DNA from: Otis tarda
Taxonomy: Eukaryota; Chordata; Aves; Otidiformes; Otididae
Length of the DNA: 64,000 nucleotides
Assembly (NCBI GenBank): GCA_026413225.1
Contig: CM048554.1
Location: 94,157,963 to 94,221,962 of the forward strand
Direction of reading: 5' to 3'
Part shown: piece by piece, positions 1 to 13,949 of the stretch
How positions within the stretch are numbered: the first letter of the stretch is position 1
Layout of the letters: the number at the start of each line of letters is the position of its first letter
The notes under the pieces: model-generated
Database searches by the model: none
Seen by the model: the letters and a program-made list of their open reading frames with translations, nothing else
Told to the model about the DNA's origin: nothing
Translations under genes and position numbers: made by a program

Positions 1-390
1 ATCCAGGTTGCATTCTGATGAAACCACATTTTCAAAGGAGGAAGACATCACATGTCTCTGACTCCCCAGCACAACGAGTGGCACTGTTTATGTCCCTGAA
101 CAGTTTGTCTCCACTAAGATATGGGAAAACTGTTCCTGCAGGAGTTGTTGGGCCAAGCAGTCACTCCCCAGTGCTTCCGGATCCCTCAAGACCCCAGTAG
201 GAAAACTGAGAACAATCCAGAACTAGTTCAATTAGACAAATTTGAATATCCATTTTATAAACAAGTTAAAAAAAAAAAAGCTAGGAGAGCCACATCTTGC
301 ACTACAGCCAAAAGGGCTGTTCAGTGAACTTGTGGTATTTCCATTGTACCTAACATGGCCCTAGCTGGGGCCACTGCCTCCCTCCTCTGT

Positions 391-874
391 GGAGCTGATC
401 TTAAAGATCATCTAGTTCCAACCCCCCCCCCCCCGTCAGTAAAGATCTTCTTCCTTATGTCTAATCTAAACCTATTCTCTTCCAATTTAAAGCCATTTCC
501 CCTTGTCCTATCACAACAGGCCCTTGTCAGAAGTCCCTCTCCAATTTTCTTCCAGGCCCCCTTTAGGTACTGGAAGGCCACTATAAGGTCTCCCCACTGT
601 CTTCTCTTTTCCAGGCTGAAGAGCCCAAACACTCTCAGCCTGTCCTCATAGGAGAGGTGCTCCAGCCCTCTCATCATCTTTGTGGCCCTCCTCTGGACTC
701 GCTCCAACAGGTCCATGTCCTTCTTACGTTGGGGGCTCCAGAGCTGGATGCAGTACTCCAGGTGGGGTCTCATGAGAGCAGAGTAGAGGAGGTGAATCAC
801 CTCCCTCGACTTGCTGGCCACGCTCCTATTGATGTAGCCCAGGATGGGGTTGGCTTTCTGGGTTGCAAGTGCAT
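391..874 (-). mobile_element. CR1 LINE fragment (ORF2 C-terminal part)
   Basis: The minus strand reads as the C-terminal part of CR1 ORF2, with blocks such as [26 protein letters not shown] and [11 protein letters not shown] in one open frame from 821 to 408. The 3' end is abnormal. About 100 bp between the 3'UTR stub (around 396-420) and the last ORF2 codons is missing, and a run of about 14 C (421-434) sits at the junction. The terminal octamer repeat is also absent. The 5' end is truncated near 874. It lies about 70 bp from the candidate exon at 947-1032, so it would be intronic if that exon is real. Confidence 0.9.
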
Positions 875-946
875 TAGCTACTTACACTGGGAATTGCAAG
901 ACAACGCTAAGAAATAAAACTGCAGTACATTCAAAGAATGTCTTAC

Positions 947-1032
947 CTCCACTGGTAAATACTCCATGTTAGTATGTTAATTAACCCGTCTTCCAGTTCT
1001 TCGCTACTGCTGTCAAAAACATACTGCTTGAA
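947..1032 (-). CDS. Candidate internal coding exon of an unidentified host gene
   Basis: On the minus strand a pyrimidine-rich tract ending in TAG (1033-1034 complement) precedes an 86-bp segment that ends GGAG and is followed by a consensus donor GTAAGA (941-946 complement). Only one of the three frames is open through the whole segment. It starts in phase 0 and gives 28 codons plus two bases, beginning FKQYVFDSSSEELED and ending TWSIYQW. The other two frames contain stops. The peptide has an acidic-serine patch followed by a hydrophobic stretch. I do not recognise the family. No neighbouring exon is identified within the window. The next one (downstream on the minus strand) would lie left of position 1, and the upstream one might be in the CpG island near 14-15 kb, which would imply a 13-kb intron. 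It could still be a chance pairing of splice-like sites. Confidence 0.5.
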
Positions 1033-1034
1033 CT

Positions 1035-4000
1035 AAAAAATAAACAAACAAAAAAAATGTTTTACAAAGAGTAATGTCTCTAGAACTCTTCAGTACTTAT
1101 GTTCTTTATTCTCTTTTCCTGCATCCTAATAACAGCCCTCCAACAATCATATACGTACTGCCTGCCAGTATTCTCCGATCTGCCCTTGGTTCCTGCACTG
1201 CAGTTTTCAGCTTGGTCTCCAAGTGTAGCAGTCTGATAACTATTTTTCCAAAATAAAGTAAAAAAATAAAACTTCTCATGAAGCTCATGCTCTGGCAAAG
1301 CTAATGCGCCATGTTCAGCCAAACTATCCTTGTCTTCACCAAGGAATTCTAAAATCCTGCTTCCAGTTGCCCCACAGCCCCCCCCGATCTCCAGAGAGAC
1401 TCTCAGCAGCAACGCAGCAATGAGGAGGTGGGAGGATATTCCGTATTTGAGTCATCAAATACAGCTTACGCCACCACGCAGTCCTACATAGCTACCAGGG
1501 AGGAGACAACTTATAAGAATAGGTCAGACGAAATTCTCCTGGTAATCTTGTGTCCCTTTTCCCCAGGGGATACAGTTCAGAGGCTAAGAGGGAGAGCTCC
1601 AAGACCAAGAACCCACTTTCTCCGAGCAAACGTTACATGTAGGCCACCTAATATTCTCAGATTTTCCCTCAAGCTCCTGCTTGTGCAGGCAAGCCATGAA
1701 ACTAAACTGGTTTTGCCTTAGCTCCAGAGAGAAGCAAGTAGAGAAAAGTGGAGCATAAAAAAAATACACTAACTGCTTTTTAAATAGAAATCACTTGTGC
1801 ATTGCATGTGTGATATTACACCTTTGATACCATAAACTATCAATAATGCCCCAGTTCAATCCGAGTACCATAACGCTGCACCAGAATGGCACTGAGATGT
1901 ATTCCATTTGTTTAACAATGCAATAGAACATGTGTCATACCAATTCTCTTTTAAAAAGGACTAAGTTCTTTAAAAAAAAAAAGAGAGACAAAACACATAA
2001 AATCTTGAGTACTCGAAATTGTTCTAGCCTTAGATTTACTATTTTATATTCAGTGGAAGTCAAAAGCAAAAATACAAAATCCTACAAATGAAAATACAAC
2101 AAAATACTTTATTTTCATCCAGTTTTCTTCCAGCTGCTCATTTAACACAGTCTTCAGATAATTTTTTTTCTTCTAAGTTGTTCTAGGAGGTTTGTACAGC
2201 ACCAAGCTCAACCTTTTTTTCTCCTTGATGCTCAGAGACCTGCCAACACAAATTCAGCCACAAATTCAGCATCTCTGTGCTAATGACTCACAGGTTTGTC
2301 CCCCCACCTGAGAACTGTTTTCAATTCCAATTTTAGCTGTTTCTTGGACACAGCCTTCAGCTGAAACTCAGTGTGGTGAAAAGAGAGTTCTTGACCTGAC
2401 CCGCACGGCTATTCCCAATACCTACTTTCTGACTGTTCACAATAGCACAATCTGACTGCAAACCTAGACAGTATTTTTCATTTCATTTTCTCTGGGTTCT
2501 CATAGACTTTGGCAAGACTATGCATAAGACCTGCCAAATTTTTCTGCATGTGATTAGAAATATGTCCCAGCTATCCATACAGCCAAAACTCATCCAAGCT
2601 AATATCCTCTTTTGTTTTAACTACTGTGAAGCTGAAAAAGCATAATTCACTGCGTGTATCAGTTCAGCATGGTGCTGCAGAGAACCAGCCTGTTATTTTG
2701 ATCATTCCACCTCTCCCTTTGCATCCCCTGCAGAGAGAGCTTGGACTACTGCATCAAGCATAACTCTCTTGTCCTCCTTTGAAATCCTTTCACAGCTGTG
2801 CAGCACCCGGTATCACAATGTTCCTTCTGGCTGAAGACTAGAGCTTCCCAGCATTACAAATAAACCCTGGTTCTCCGTAACTAAAAAGGTGATGGAGTAG
2901 AAAAGAAATGCAAATTGAATTTTGGGTTGCATAATCATCTTGTAAAATAAGGAAGGAAGGAAACAAAAAAAACCCTTAAGTGGACATACCTAGGATACTT
3001 TATTAAATTAATTATCCCAATTTTAAAAAGGCAACATGAACACCACTCAGAAAAAGACAACTGAATAGACTGCTTTGTATCAGGATTTATGCATTAAATT
3101 CCTTTTAAAGCTTCACAGCTATAAATAATTATATGAATGTAAATAACCACAGTTACATAAATATAGTTAAACAGTGATCTAATTTTATAGGCTCGGGCAA
3201 AACCCAACTGTAAAAATTTTCTTCTTGCCTGGTTCTCTAAGCCTATATTACTTCCCAGACAACCATTACAAGGTTTGATCCACCATTTCTAACAAAGCTA
3301 ATGCAAGATATCTATGACATTTTAATGGGCTAGATAAACAACCAGCTTCACCAAGTATTAAAATTCAAATTTTTCTACTTTTTGCTTTAAATTTAGCACC
3401 AATATCTAGTCCTCTATGCAGCACATTGATAAAAACAACATACTCACTACTTTGAGCTGACAACCTGATTATTCCCACTGAGTGTGGCAGTCATTAATAT
3501 GTTGCATTAATTTCTTTTCTTCTCCCCTATTAATAGATCACATATGTGACATAATACTTCATCTTGAACACTTGTTAGACTTCTTCCCTTCTACTCTAGC
3601 TCTGGTCTTTGTCTGTCTGACAAATGACATTTTATTTCTAAGCTTCTTCATTAAAAAGTTTAACATGAAAATTTCTGTGAGCAGCATAGTTAAAAGCTTG
3701 CTTTCCTACCAATACATCCTTCTCCCTCCACCACGCTAAGCCCCTGCTTTTATGGCCCCTTGACTAGGCAAAAGATTGCACATCCTGCAGGTACGATGAA
3801 GCTACATCCACAGCAACTGGGAAGCTGCTGCAACACGGACTCCAGGCTAGCTGATATCTGTATTTTTCCCTCCAGTAATGGCACTAATTTCAGAGTCTGC
3901 TCTCTTCAGCCGCCAATTTACATTAAACAAAAACTTCATCATCTTTGAGAGCCCTTCTCCTCTTCAACATTAGGCTGAATTGAGCAATGGTTTCAACAGT

Positions 4001-7000
4001 AATTTGCAAAGAAAGAGGAAACAGAACATGAGCAAACCAAACGGAATGTTTTACTTGCCTTTTACAAAGGCTTCCTCTAAAAAGAAAACCCACATTTAAA
4101 AAGTTATGATTAAAAGGGTATGAGACAACTGGCACAAACGTAACCGCCTTTGAGTCAGAACTAGCGAAATGCAGCATTTTGATGAAAAGCAGTAGCAAGT
4201 TTAGGGTATGTGCTACTACATTAAGCCAGCCCTTTGTCCCACTTTGGTCCCGCGTATTGGCTGAGTGAGAAAAATGAACCAAATATTACTACACTCGCCT
4301 GCTAAGAACCAAGGAGAGCAGACAGTGTAAACCAGCAGTTATACTGTCCATTCACCACCCAGCTACCTTAACAACAGTGTTGAAAATAAAGATAAATAGC
4401 TCTAACTAAAGCAGAAGTAACGTATCTAGACATAAATCTGTAAATCAATTACTTATTTTCTTATAATTTTCAATTAATGCAATCAATCTATCTTTTCCTA
4501 ACAATCTATTTAGAAGAACAATACAAAGAGGAAAGAAAAACGAAGTGCTTACTCTAAATACTTAAGTAAAAGTCTTCTGGAACTTTATATAAAAAGCATA
4601 TAATGATCTCACAGTAAACTAAAAAAATTAATTGTAAGCTGCAGTATTTTGGCTTAAGTAACAAACAGCACAGCTTAATACATTCACCTTCTCCTAATCT
4701 CAAGAATTTATGAAGGATGCACTAAGTAAGAATTAATAAAGTAGGAGAGGGAAGCTTACTAAAATAATTTGATTCTGCCCAACCGAACAGGTTCTTTATA
4801 AAATATTAAGAGTCTATTTTAGTGTACTTAAAAACATCCTTTTTATAAGTAGGAAAATGAAGTAAGAAAGTGATATCTCTTTGAATTCCATGTCCCAAGC
4901 AATGCCATTAAATGAAAAAGAACTCTCACGTGGATGGATGAATTTGTCATTAAAGCACCTGCAATGACTGTTAATGTCATTACTCTGCCATATTTTAAGA
5001 ATCACAAGAGTGTCCAGCTCTCCCAGCCCAAGCAAACTTATTGTCAAAAAAAAGAAAGCTTTGATTTCAAGAGAAATGAAAAATAAATCTAACCGTACAT
5101 GCTCAGTAAATTATTTTTAATAGGTAGTAATTCTGTATTATTGTTCTTTGTAAATAAAACAGAGCATGATTTACACAGTTGAGTCATCATTCCAATATCT
5201 GCTCTGAGGTCATAGTTTGACAAGACAGTAAATACAATTTAGATTTGACAGGCTGATTTTGTATTGGAAGGCTTTATGACAAATAGTTACTGTAATTCCT
5301 CCCACAGTAGGCACTAAGTCAGTGCAAATGATATATTGGGTACTCTTATTAACTTCAGAAATGTGATAGTTTGCCTGCCTGATCAAAGTTACATTAGGAG
5401 ATAATCTGACAGTAAATTTGATCCAGGATCAGCGGTTGCAAATCCACATACTTGGTAGTTCCTACACTAGTATCATCTGTGGTGATAGGCCAGACGGGCC
5501 AACATGGAAAAATAGTGACTCTGCAAGGACTTCCATACAGCTATAGGTTATTTTAGAAACATACGGGAGTACTCTATCAAGGTCTATTTTATTTTTCAAA
5601 ACCTAATGTTAATAACCTAATATTAAGTCAGCTGATTTGGTGTTAGCTTTACAGAATGACATCTTTAACAACATAATCCTTGATTTTACTTTTTTCCCTT
5701 GGGGATGGTTTACAGTTTCCTACCACTTAAAAAAAGACAAATCATGCATTATAGCACATAAATTTAGGTTAGAAGTTTGATGCTTTGATTTTCAATGCAA
5801 CAAACCACTCCTAAAAACTCTGGAAATAGAAAACATTGTTTTCATCTTCTCATAATTTCTGTCCACCATCTTTATTCAATACCTGCCAGAGAAACCTCTC
5901 AGATTCTCACTTTGTTCTTCCTTTATAATGATTTTCTGACCATAGGCTTCTAAGATCCTTCCTGCAACTTTTCTGCTACACAAAATATGCATTAATTTTA
6001 CAGCCAAATCCGTATTATTCTAGTACAAAGTGCAATTTAGTTATGGTTGTATGATACAAGCATGAAACTGAAGGACAGTTAAGCAGACTGCCATTGCAAG
6101 ACACGGCCTAACATGGTCATAGGAAAGTATTTCAGAATGTGCATTCAAAAGAAGCTTTTCAAAAATATATTGTAGCAAACAAACATCTACATGTCAGTTT
6201 GGTCACTGCTTGTTCATCTTCATACTGACCAGGTGAGGAAGAGCCATATTTTTCTCTGCAACCTCAGGCGGCACCTCCAGTAGCTCTCTTCCTGCTCACC
6301 TCCACGTTTAAGAGCACGAAGTTGAAACATACGTAACCTTAAAAGTTTACTTAGCTATTACCAAAATCAGTGAAGGACAGATATTAATGCTCTATCCTTG
6401 ATGTTTCCCACTCTGTTTTCTTTTCGTTGAAGCCAAGAGTAAACCAGCTGGCACAGCAGCTACTAGCAGAAAAAAAAAAAATCAATGAAAAAAAAACAAA
6501 TTCTCCCTCCCAAAAACACCCAACCAAAAAAAAAAAACCACCCCAAACCCAAAATAAAATTAAATCACTCCCTGCTTTCCTTTATCTGCTTTAGAAGAGA
6601 AGGGACTAAACACAGGACGTGGAGTACTGTGTCTGCTTTTTGATCAACAAATGCTCAGCAAAAGACGTTTCTGAAGAAACAAGTGTCAAGTAAAGAAGAC
6701 AATGATCAGCAGTGACGGACAACTGTGATGGCAGCTTGAAAACACTGAGCAGAGCTCAGGTAGAATGGATGTCAGCAAGCACATTATATATTATCAGCAG
6801 CAAAGTCTTTAAAGGATTTCCCTCTGCTACCCTTGAAGACTTGCTCCCATCCACCCCACAGACATCTCCGCAATTGTGCTGTCAGTTATGGGGGGCAAAA
6901 AAATCACCACCACCAAACCAAACATTTACAGGTATTTTGGAGGTTACTTTCTAAGTTTTTTGGGTTTGTTTTTTTTTTTATTTAAACCACAACATTCCAC

Positions 7001-10000
7001 TGATTTAAATACAGCACAGCTCCACAAACAGCTGCACTGACTGGTCTGAAAGAGCACGCCAGTATTAATATCTAACCCTGAAGAAGTGAGCAAGGGTATA
7101 GCAAGAATTTAAGCCAGCTTTGCCTGTGAAACTACACGAAGTCTTCTGCACCAGCAACAGCTTCAGAAGTTTCTGCCCCAGGTGCTCATTCCCATCTTCA
7201 TAGCATCAGTACATCGCCCCCGCAACACTGCCAACACAGTGCTCATGGGACAGCATTTTAAAATGAATTAGTTACCATTTTAGAATAATCTATTTTTACA
7301 GGGCTTGATCAGATCACTTCCTTATCCTGTTTCAAAGCAGAGCTCCACAAATAGCTGTGCCATCACAGCGATGGGGAAGGTAAGGTGAGCAGCAGTGCGA
7401 CACAGTGGTTCCTCTGGCCAGCTGTCCCCTCAGCGCGCCCATTTCCTTAAGACACGGCCTCAGCGCAGCAAAGCAACAAGGTTTTAAGTGGCAGAACGAG
7501 AGCAACTGCCCCTTCTCACAGCCATTCCTGAGGTAAAATACCCCCCATTCCTTCCTTATATTCACTTCAAAAGTCAAAAGAGGAAGAAGACAGTATTCCT
7601 CCCTGCCCAGGGAAGGACAGAGCCACGGAGGCCAAGCACCAGCCCAGCCCAACCCCTCTCTTGCTCAGCACACCATGTCCCACTCCCTCCTCACAGGCCT
7701 AGCTTTCCAAGGAGGCAACCACCCACCCGGGAATCCTCCCTGGCAACCAGGGATATTTTGCTCCTAAAGGAGACACTGGAGGCTGAAAAGCTGAGCAGCT
7801 TCCAGCAGCCCTTTGTCCCAACAGGCCCAGAAACACACTCTGCTCAGAGTTACCGACCGACAGATCCGGCACCAGGGGATAGGAACAATTTTTGCTGAAG
7901 GGCTCGCCCACTCCCTGTCATGGAGGAAGACAGAGAAGGGTCACCCTGCTCACCACAGCCAGCACCAGCCCCATGCCCACCTCAGCTGCACAGGCTGCAA
8001 CCCTCACAGTACCAGCATCGTGTCCCCTCACTACAGTGCCAAAACAAAACTTACTTAAAGAGCCCTTATTAAACAGGCAAACATAGCAGCCATATCAAAT
8101 TCAAGTTTTGCTTTTGTTTATTTTGCGGTTTGAAGGCTTCATGCACCTCTTACCTCCCCCTCCTCATGTGCCATTTAACTGACACAACAACACTGATGTG
8201 TGAGAAGCTGCTAAAATAACTGACACAAACTTAAAATGGCACAGCTCTGTTCCTGAAATAACACATTCAAAATAAAACAAGTCTAATGATCACCTTCAGT
8301 AGCTTCAGTGGGTAAACTTGAAGGGTTCCATCAAAACAAACCAGTAAACTGATTTTTTAATTTGTCGGAACCGTCACCAATGCTATTTAAACATTTTTTG
8401 ACAATGTTTCACATGGAACAGTTCTTGTTCACTCCTTTTCTCCTACAACTTACTTGTCATATTTAGTCAGAAATCCTTGTACTAACGTTTGGTAATCATT
8501 AAATCCCTTATAAGCTGCTTTCAAATTTGCTACAACTAGAACAAGCCAAAACACCTATTAAATACAACATTTCACATCCAGGGGAAAAAGGCCCAACAAC
8601 CAGGAACGGAAGTCATCAGAGGCTTTCCCTACCCGGCTGACAGCGTAGTTCATTTGTTTTCAATCAGATTCTTGTTCCCTCCTGTCCTGTCTGAGAAGGA
8701 CAAACTGACAGCTGACCATACTGACTTGCCATGAAGATTCATCTTTCCATCTAAACTCCCCCAGTTTTTACACCTTTCACGAGTCAAAAGGCAGGCACAC
8801 ATTGTTAGAGCTTCTAGTCACCAACCCAAATTTAGACAAAATGGTTGTAGCACTAGCTGACATTCAAATTAATTTCAGAGCTGTACAATGTATTTTCCAC
8901 AGATGAGGTCGTATCTTAAAAATATGCAAAATAAAATTAGCAGCAGGTAAAATCTGATGGCTCAGATCTTCTGCCCCAGCAGCAAAGGCTTTCATTAGAT
9001 AAAGAAGTCCAGACTGACAGAACGGTTGCAAACTTGGAGATCTAACTTCATGACTTCCACCTTTAGGTCTAATACTGACCTCAACTGTTACAAGGTTTTT
9101 TCCTCCGCGCTGTTTTACATGTAAAGCAGTAAAATGCGTATTTTCTACCATCTATGACTCATTGTTTTGGCACTTCAAATATCCTCAATACCTTGGCACA
9201 TTTTGATCTGAATTATTTCACTGAGGTGAGGGGTTTAAGGTCAGAGGTGCATGAAACCATAAGCCATAGAATTATCTGATAGGTAGTACAATCTCATAGT
9301 TTGCCCAGAAAAATCAGAAATTCTTTAAAAAATACATATGCATTTATAGAAAGCTAGGTGGGACACATATAAATGTGCAGGCAAGCAATATATACTGTAG
9401 TTTAAAAGTACTAGATATGCTAATACCTCTACTGCTAAAAGACAGCAGCATTAATTACACTATTTAGACAGATTTTTTTTTTACAAAAATCATCAAGTGA
9501 CAACTGAACTGACAGCCTAAGAAGAAAGCAGAGTTTCTTTGAATAATACTTCTTAAATCTGCAGAAGAACAAATACTATTACATTCCTCTTTTAAGTTTA
9601 AATAGAAGGAAGACAAAATATATCCTGCAAGCCATTCTGATACCAAAATTTAAAGGGAAACCTTGCTTATTAAATCTAGAAAATCATCTAAAGCACAAAG
9701 AGAATTCAGTTTATTTTATAGCTAGAAAGCACGGTAAGCTTACCTAGCTCAGCATCCTGTATGCAACAGGTAATGAATGATCTATGTCATGGTCAGTAAA
9801 AGGGACAGATTCACGAGGTTACAACATGCGAACAAGGTTGTAATTATAGGAAGGAGAACTAGATCTGAAAAACAAGCCAGTTTATTATTTCAAAATGTCA
9901 GAAGTCAAGCGTAAGGCTTCCTGCACAACTGATGAATGCTGTAGATTTTTTTTTTCTTCATTCTAAGAATTTGGGGGTGTGGTGTGTGCAGGTTTGTGAT

Positions 10001-13000
10001 TTATTTTATAAATGAGATTCAGCAAACCATATGCATACACATATATATGTATATATGTGTATAATTATATGGTATTAGAGGCAACAAAGGTATAACTTCT
10101 CATTTGAAAACTAAAAACAGTAAAAAAGATACATTTTCTATTTTCCTGATACAAGCCATGCAATTCAGAAACAAGGAAATTTTTAATCTATTTTTAGGAA
10201 GATACATTGATAAGGGAGACTACATATCTTGTTTCCAAAAAAATTGTTTGCAAAATACAACATTCAATAGGCTTAGCACTGAAAACGTTCCCAATTCCAA
10301 AACCTCTAAAGAAAATTCATTAAAAAGAAAGAAGATAGCACTGAAATTGTCTAATGAAAAATAGAATTGATGGCATTTCAATCTGCTTTAGCGTTTTTAA
10401 CTTTCGTTCTGCTTGTAAGTTGAACTCTGTGAAGTTTCATTTTGTTCCTTATTTCTCTGCCTGTTCTTTCCAAGAATAGTGCTGTCACCAACTTCCTGCT
10501 TGAAGTAAACACAATTTGCTCACCTGACTTCACCCTGACCCTAAACTGTGGCAAACTTATTTCCTCCCTTTCAGATTTTTTTTTCTTGTATACTCTTTGT
10601 TGTATACTCTTGTTACCACATATGTTCCACGTATTGTTCTTTGAGGAAGACAGTTCATACGATGGACTTCTACAAATATCATCAACACTGCATTACCAAC
10701 ATACCGACCGCTTTTGCAAGAAATGAATCCATAAATATTTAAACTGCTATGTTCATAATCCTACAGTGACGTAACTTTCTACACACAATACTTCATGAGA
10801 TGTACCCCATGAATGAAAATTATCAAAACATGCTTAGCTAGAGTAGGTCAAAATCAGCAGATGCTTAACACATGTAAAAGTACGTCTCTTGCCATGCAGA
10901 AAACGTACAGTGCATGAGCGTCGACAGAATGTAAGGACATACTTTACTGTTTTGCCTAGCTGTGGCAAAACTCAGACTGGGTAAACCCAGTCTCTTGTTC
11001 CTGATTTAAAATAGCAAGATTGTGTCTTGAAGGCTCCTACATAGGATTCTATATCCTACATATAAAGCATTTAAAGGTTGCTATACAAACAAACTTTTTG
11101 CTAAAAAAATAAATCATTTTCCAAGCTTTTTCATTAGAAGGGAAAATGAATGCAAGATTAAATAATTAATAATTCAAGAAACTGTAAGTAATGCTTATAG
11201 TTTATCCAAAAGAGAAATTGAATGTGCTGGTACTTCACGGGAATACCTACTTTGTCCATACGCTCTCTGAACCAGCGGTCTGTCAGAAGTACCTGACATC
11301 CAAAAGCAAGCTGGCAAAACAAACATCCACCATGAACAACTGCTGGTCAATACGCAGATGCTAGTCATCTGTCTCGTCATGAAAACAATTACAGCACTAG
11401 TGGGACTGTATTTTTCCATATGGAGGAAAAAGGGAGGGAGGAAACCTCACACAACAAAAACACAACTCTTAAACCTTGGTTAACGAGAGGGTATATTCTG
11501 TCAAGCCTACTCCATAGTCAGTAGGGATTGAGGGCTGAAAAACAATAAAAGGATTTCAAGACAGAAGACAGAAAGCATAAAATGAGTAATTTACCAAGCA
11601 AGAAGGAGAAGCACTGGTCTGTATCAATAACAGTTTCAAACAGTAAAACAAGGTCAACAGTAACAACAATTCACAACCATTTATTAGAATTCTCACAGGC
11701 AGGTCCATCTTTGGAACCGGTTTAACTTTCACATTTGTTCAGGACAGCACCCAGGCCAAGAGGCGCACACGTAGCAGTACTCTCAGCATTACATTAACAA
11801 ACATTTAGGTACCTGCCTCCTAGGTTGGTGCAGACAGCTTGGTTCTCTTCAAAGAAATAAAATAACAGTATTAGAGTGAGAGCCCAGACAGAACTCCTGT
11901 ATCTCTACCTGCAGTAGTTCAAAACCTTGCCACTCATAGTAACCTGCCTTACCCCTCTGCCACAATTTGCCTTCTTATCCACCTCCCGATGGAGACAGAT
12001 GGCTGTGGCACGCACAACCCATCCTAGTCACTTCCAGCACCCTCAAAGAGAAGCTCGCATCAGAACACCAGACCACAACCTGGTGAGAGTGAGACACTGG
12101 CAGAAACATTCTGTCACAGGGTGTTCACGACATCTCAAAACCACAACAATCAAGTCCATAGAACTTGATAGAGTCTTCCTCAGCAGAGAACTGACTAGCA
12201 AAGTCAACAGGAAACACTAAAGAGAGCAAAGGATCTCAATTTTCACGTTGCTCCCTGCTTGGGAACTCTATATTCACTAATTCTTCTACATGGGATAAAA
12301 TGCAAGAGGCAGTCCAGGAACCAAGCTTTGGAACCCAGATACTTCCAAGGGAAAAGTTACAACCACAAAACCAGAGTGACAGGTAACAGTTTCACAGCCA
12401 TCACTGGGGCATCAGTGGCTTCAGAGGAGACACTGAAGCTTAGTTCTTCTGAAGCCTGAACAGAACCCTAGGTGTTATTTTTGAGGTTTTGCTGAACTGA
12501 ATTACGGAATTAAATTGCATCAACAAATGTGTTGTGTTGTCTGGCACATTTTGAAAATCACAGTTCTGAAGACAGATTTTGGTTGCTGTGTGCACTTTAC
12601 TATTACTGATTACTATTCATGCCAGACCTTACCCAGGCCAGTCATACTGACTGTAATTAAAAATGGAGACAACAGATCAATTTTATTAATAAGGTAGGTG
12701 TTAATGGAAGAGCAAAAGTAAGATTTTTTACATATTATATCAGCTAACTCTTACCAGTTTTATAGGATTTTATCTCACATAAAGGAAATTTAAACCATTC
12801 CAAAGAATGAGCTCAAATTCACGTTCTGTAATTTTTATTGATTACTGAAGGAAAGCTTAACAACTGACTTACGCTACTTAAAGGAGGAAAATGAGAGGCA
12901 GCAAAAGGAAAATAAGTTTGGCCATGCAAGGAAAGTACAGACTAAGATTTATAGCTATGCTCTAACATAACAAACACAGGTACTCAGACTGAGACTACTG

Positions 13001-13900
13001 GTACATGGTATGAAAGAAATGGAGCAAGATGACAATTCTGTGTTTCATTCATTTAGAAGTATTTGCAAAGATACAGCCAGAGCCTGTGTTATTGTTCACT
13101 TCCCACAAAACAGTATTTTCAGTTCTAAGGGGAAAAGAATTGTTGAATGGAATAATAAAAACTATGCTGGAGTATTTAATTTTGCTCGTCCACAAACCCA
13201 GAATTCTTTAATCCTGAAAAACCCACAACATTCCAGCAAAACACAGCTTTACTGAACCAGGTTTGGACTGTGACAGCAAGGGCCAAGCAGTTTTTTTCTT
13301 CACAATCAAAATGCTAAGTAAGACAAATTTTATGGATGAAAATGTAATACATTCCCTTCCACAGTAATAAGGATCACGCTAGTAGCATTCCCTACTTATC
13401 AGTCCAGCAAACTAAAAAGCAGCACGTGTGGATCTGAGCTCAGGCTTTGCCCACATATAAGACAACATTAAGCTAGTCGACTGAATTCCTTAGAAAACAA
13501 AGCACAACCCAGTAAAACAAAACAGACATTTATGCTCAGTCACTTGATAAAATGTATGACTCCAAACAGAAGTTTGTTTACCTTTCAATCAGAAAAATCC
13601 ACTGCAACCAAGGAGAAAGAGGATGTGGGCTTAAACACATCAGCATGAATACCTCTTTGGTTATAATACCAACATGACCGTAAATCCCCCCAGGTAGAAT
13701 TTTAAAAAATCAGTTATGCTAAGTAATTTATCTTCAAAGTGGTACGCCTGCAACATATAATAATGAAAGAAAGTTTTCAAGTAAGTTCTATGAAAATGTC
13801 GCTTAAAATAACACAAGACAGAAAGATTATTTCCACAGGAGCGCTTACTGATCACGCAAATTCTGCCATAAGCGTCCTTGGGTTAATTCAGCCCTACAGC
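1035..13900. other. AT-rich intronic or intergenic DNA without a recognised gene
   Basis: About 12.9 kb of mostly AT-rich sequence. Open frames here are short (under about 140 codons), lack splice context and show no family motifs. The stretch 7,330-8,060 is somewhat richer in G+C and carries overlapping ORFs on both strands, which is the expected by-product of composition. A-rich runs occur near 1,970, 6,465-6,540 and 6,965. An AT palindrome is listed separately. If the exon at 947-1032 and the CpG island belong to one leftward gene, this would be its first intron. Confidence 0.6.
10035..10062. repeat. AT-rich near-perfect inverted repeat
   Basis: The 28-bp segment starts ATACACATATATA and ends TATATATGTGTAT. 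The two arms are reverse complements apart from the two or three central bases. It is a CA/TA dinucleotide repeat arranged head to head, able to form a hairpin or cruciform. No function is implied. Confidence 0.8.
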
Positions 13901-13949
13901 CACCTCAGGGATGGTAACGGGAGTTAGGAGCATCTGCTGGAAGCACGCA

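Noticed and set aside
3923..4030. Minus-strand peptide ending RRRALKDDEVFV before a stop, with a pyrimidine-rich upstream stretch.
   Set aside because: It looks protein-like, but no AG acceptor lies at the edge of the open part and no family is recognised. Could be a chance frame.
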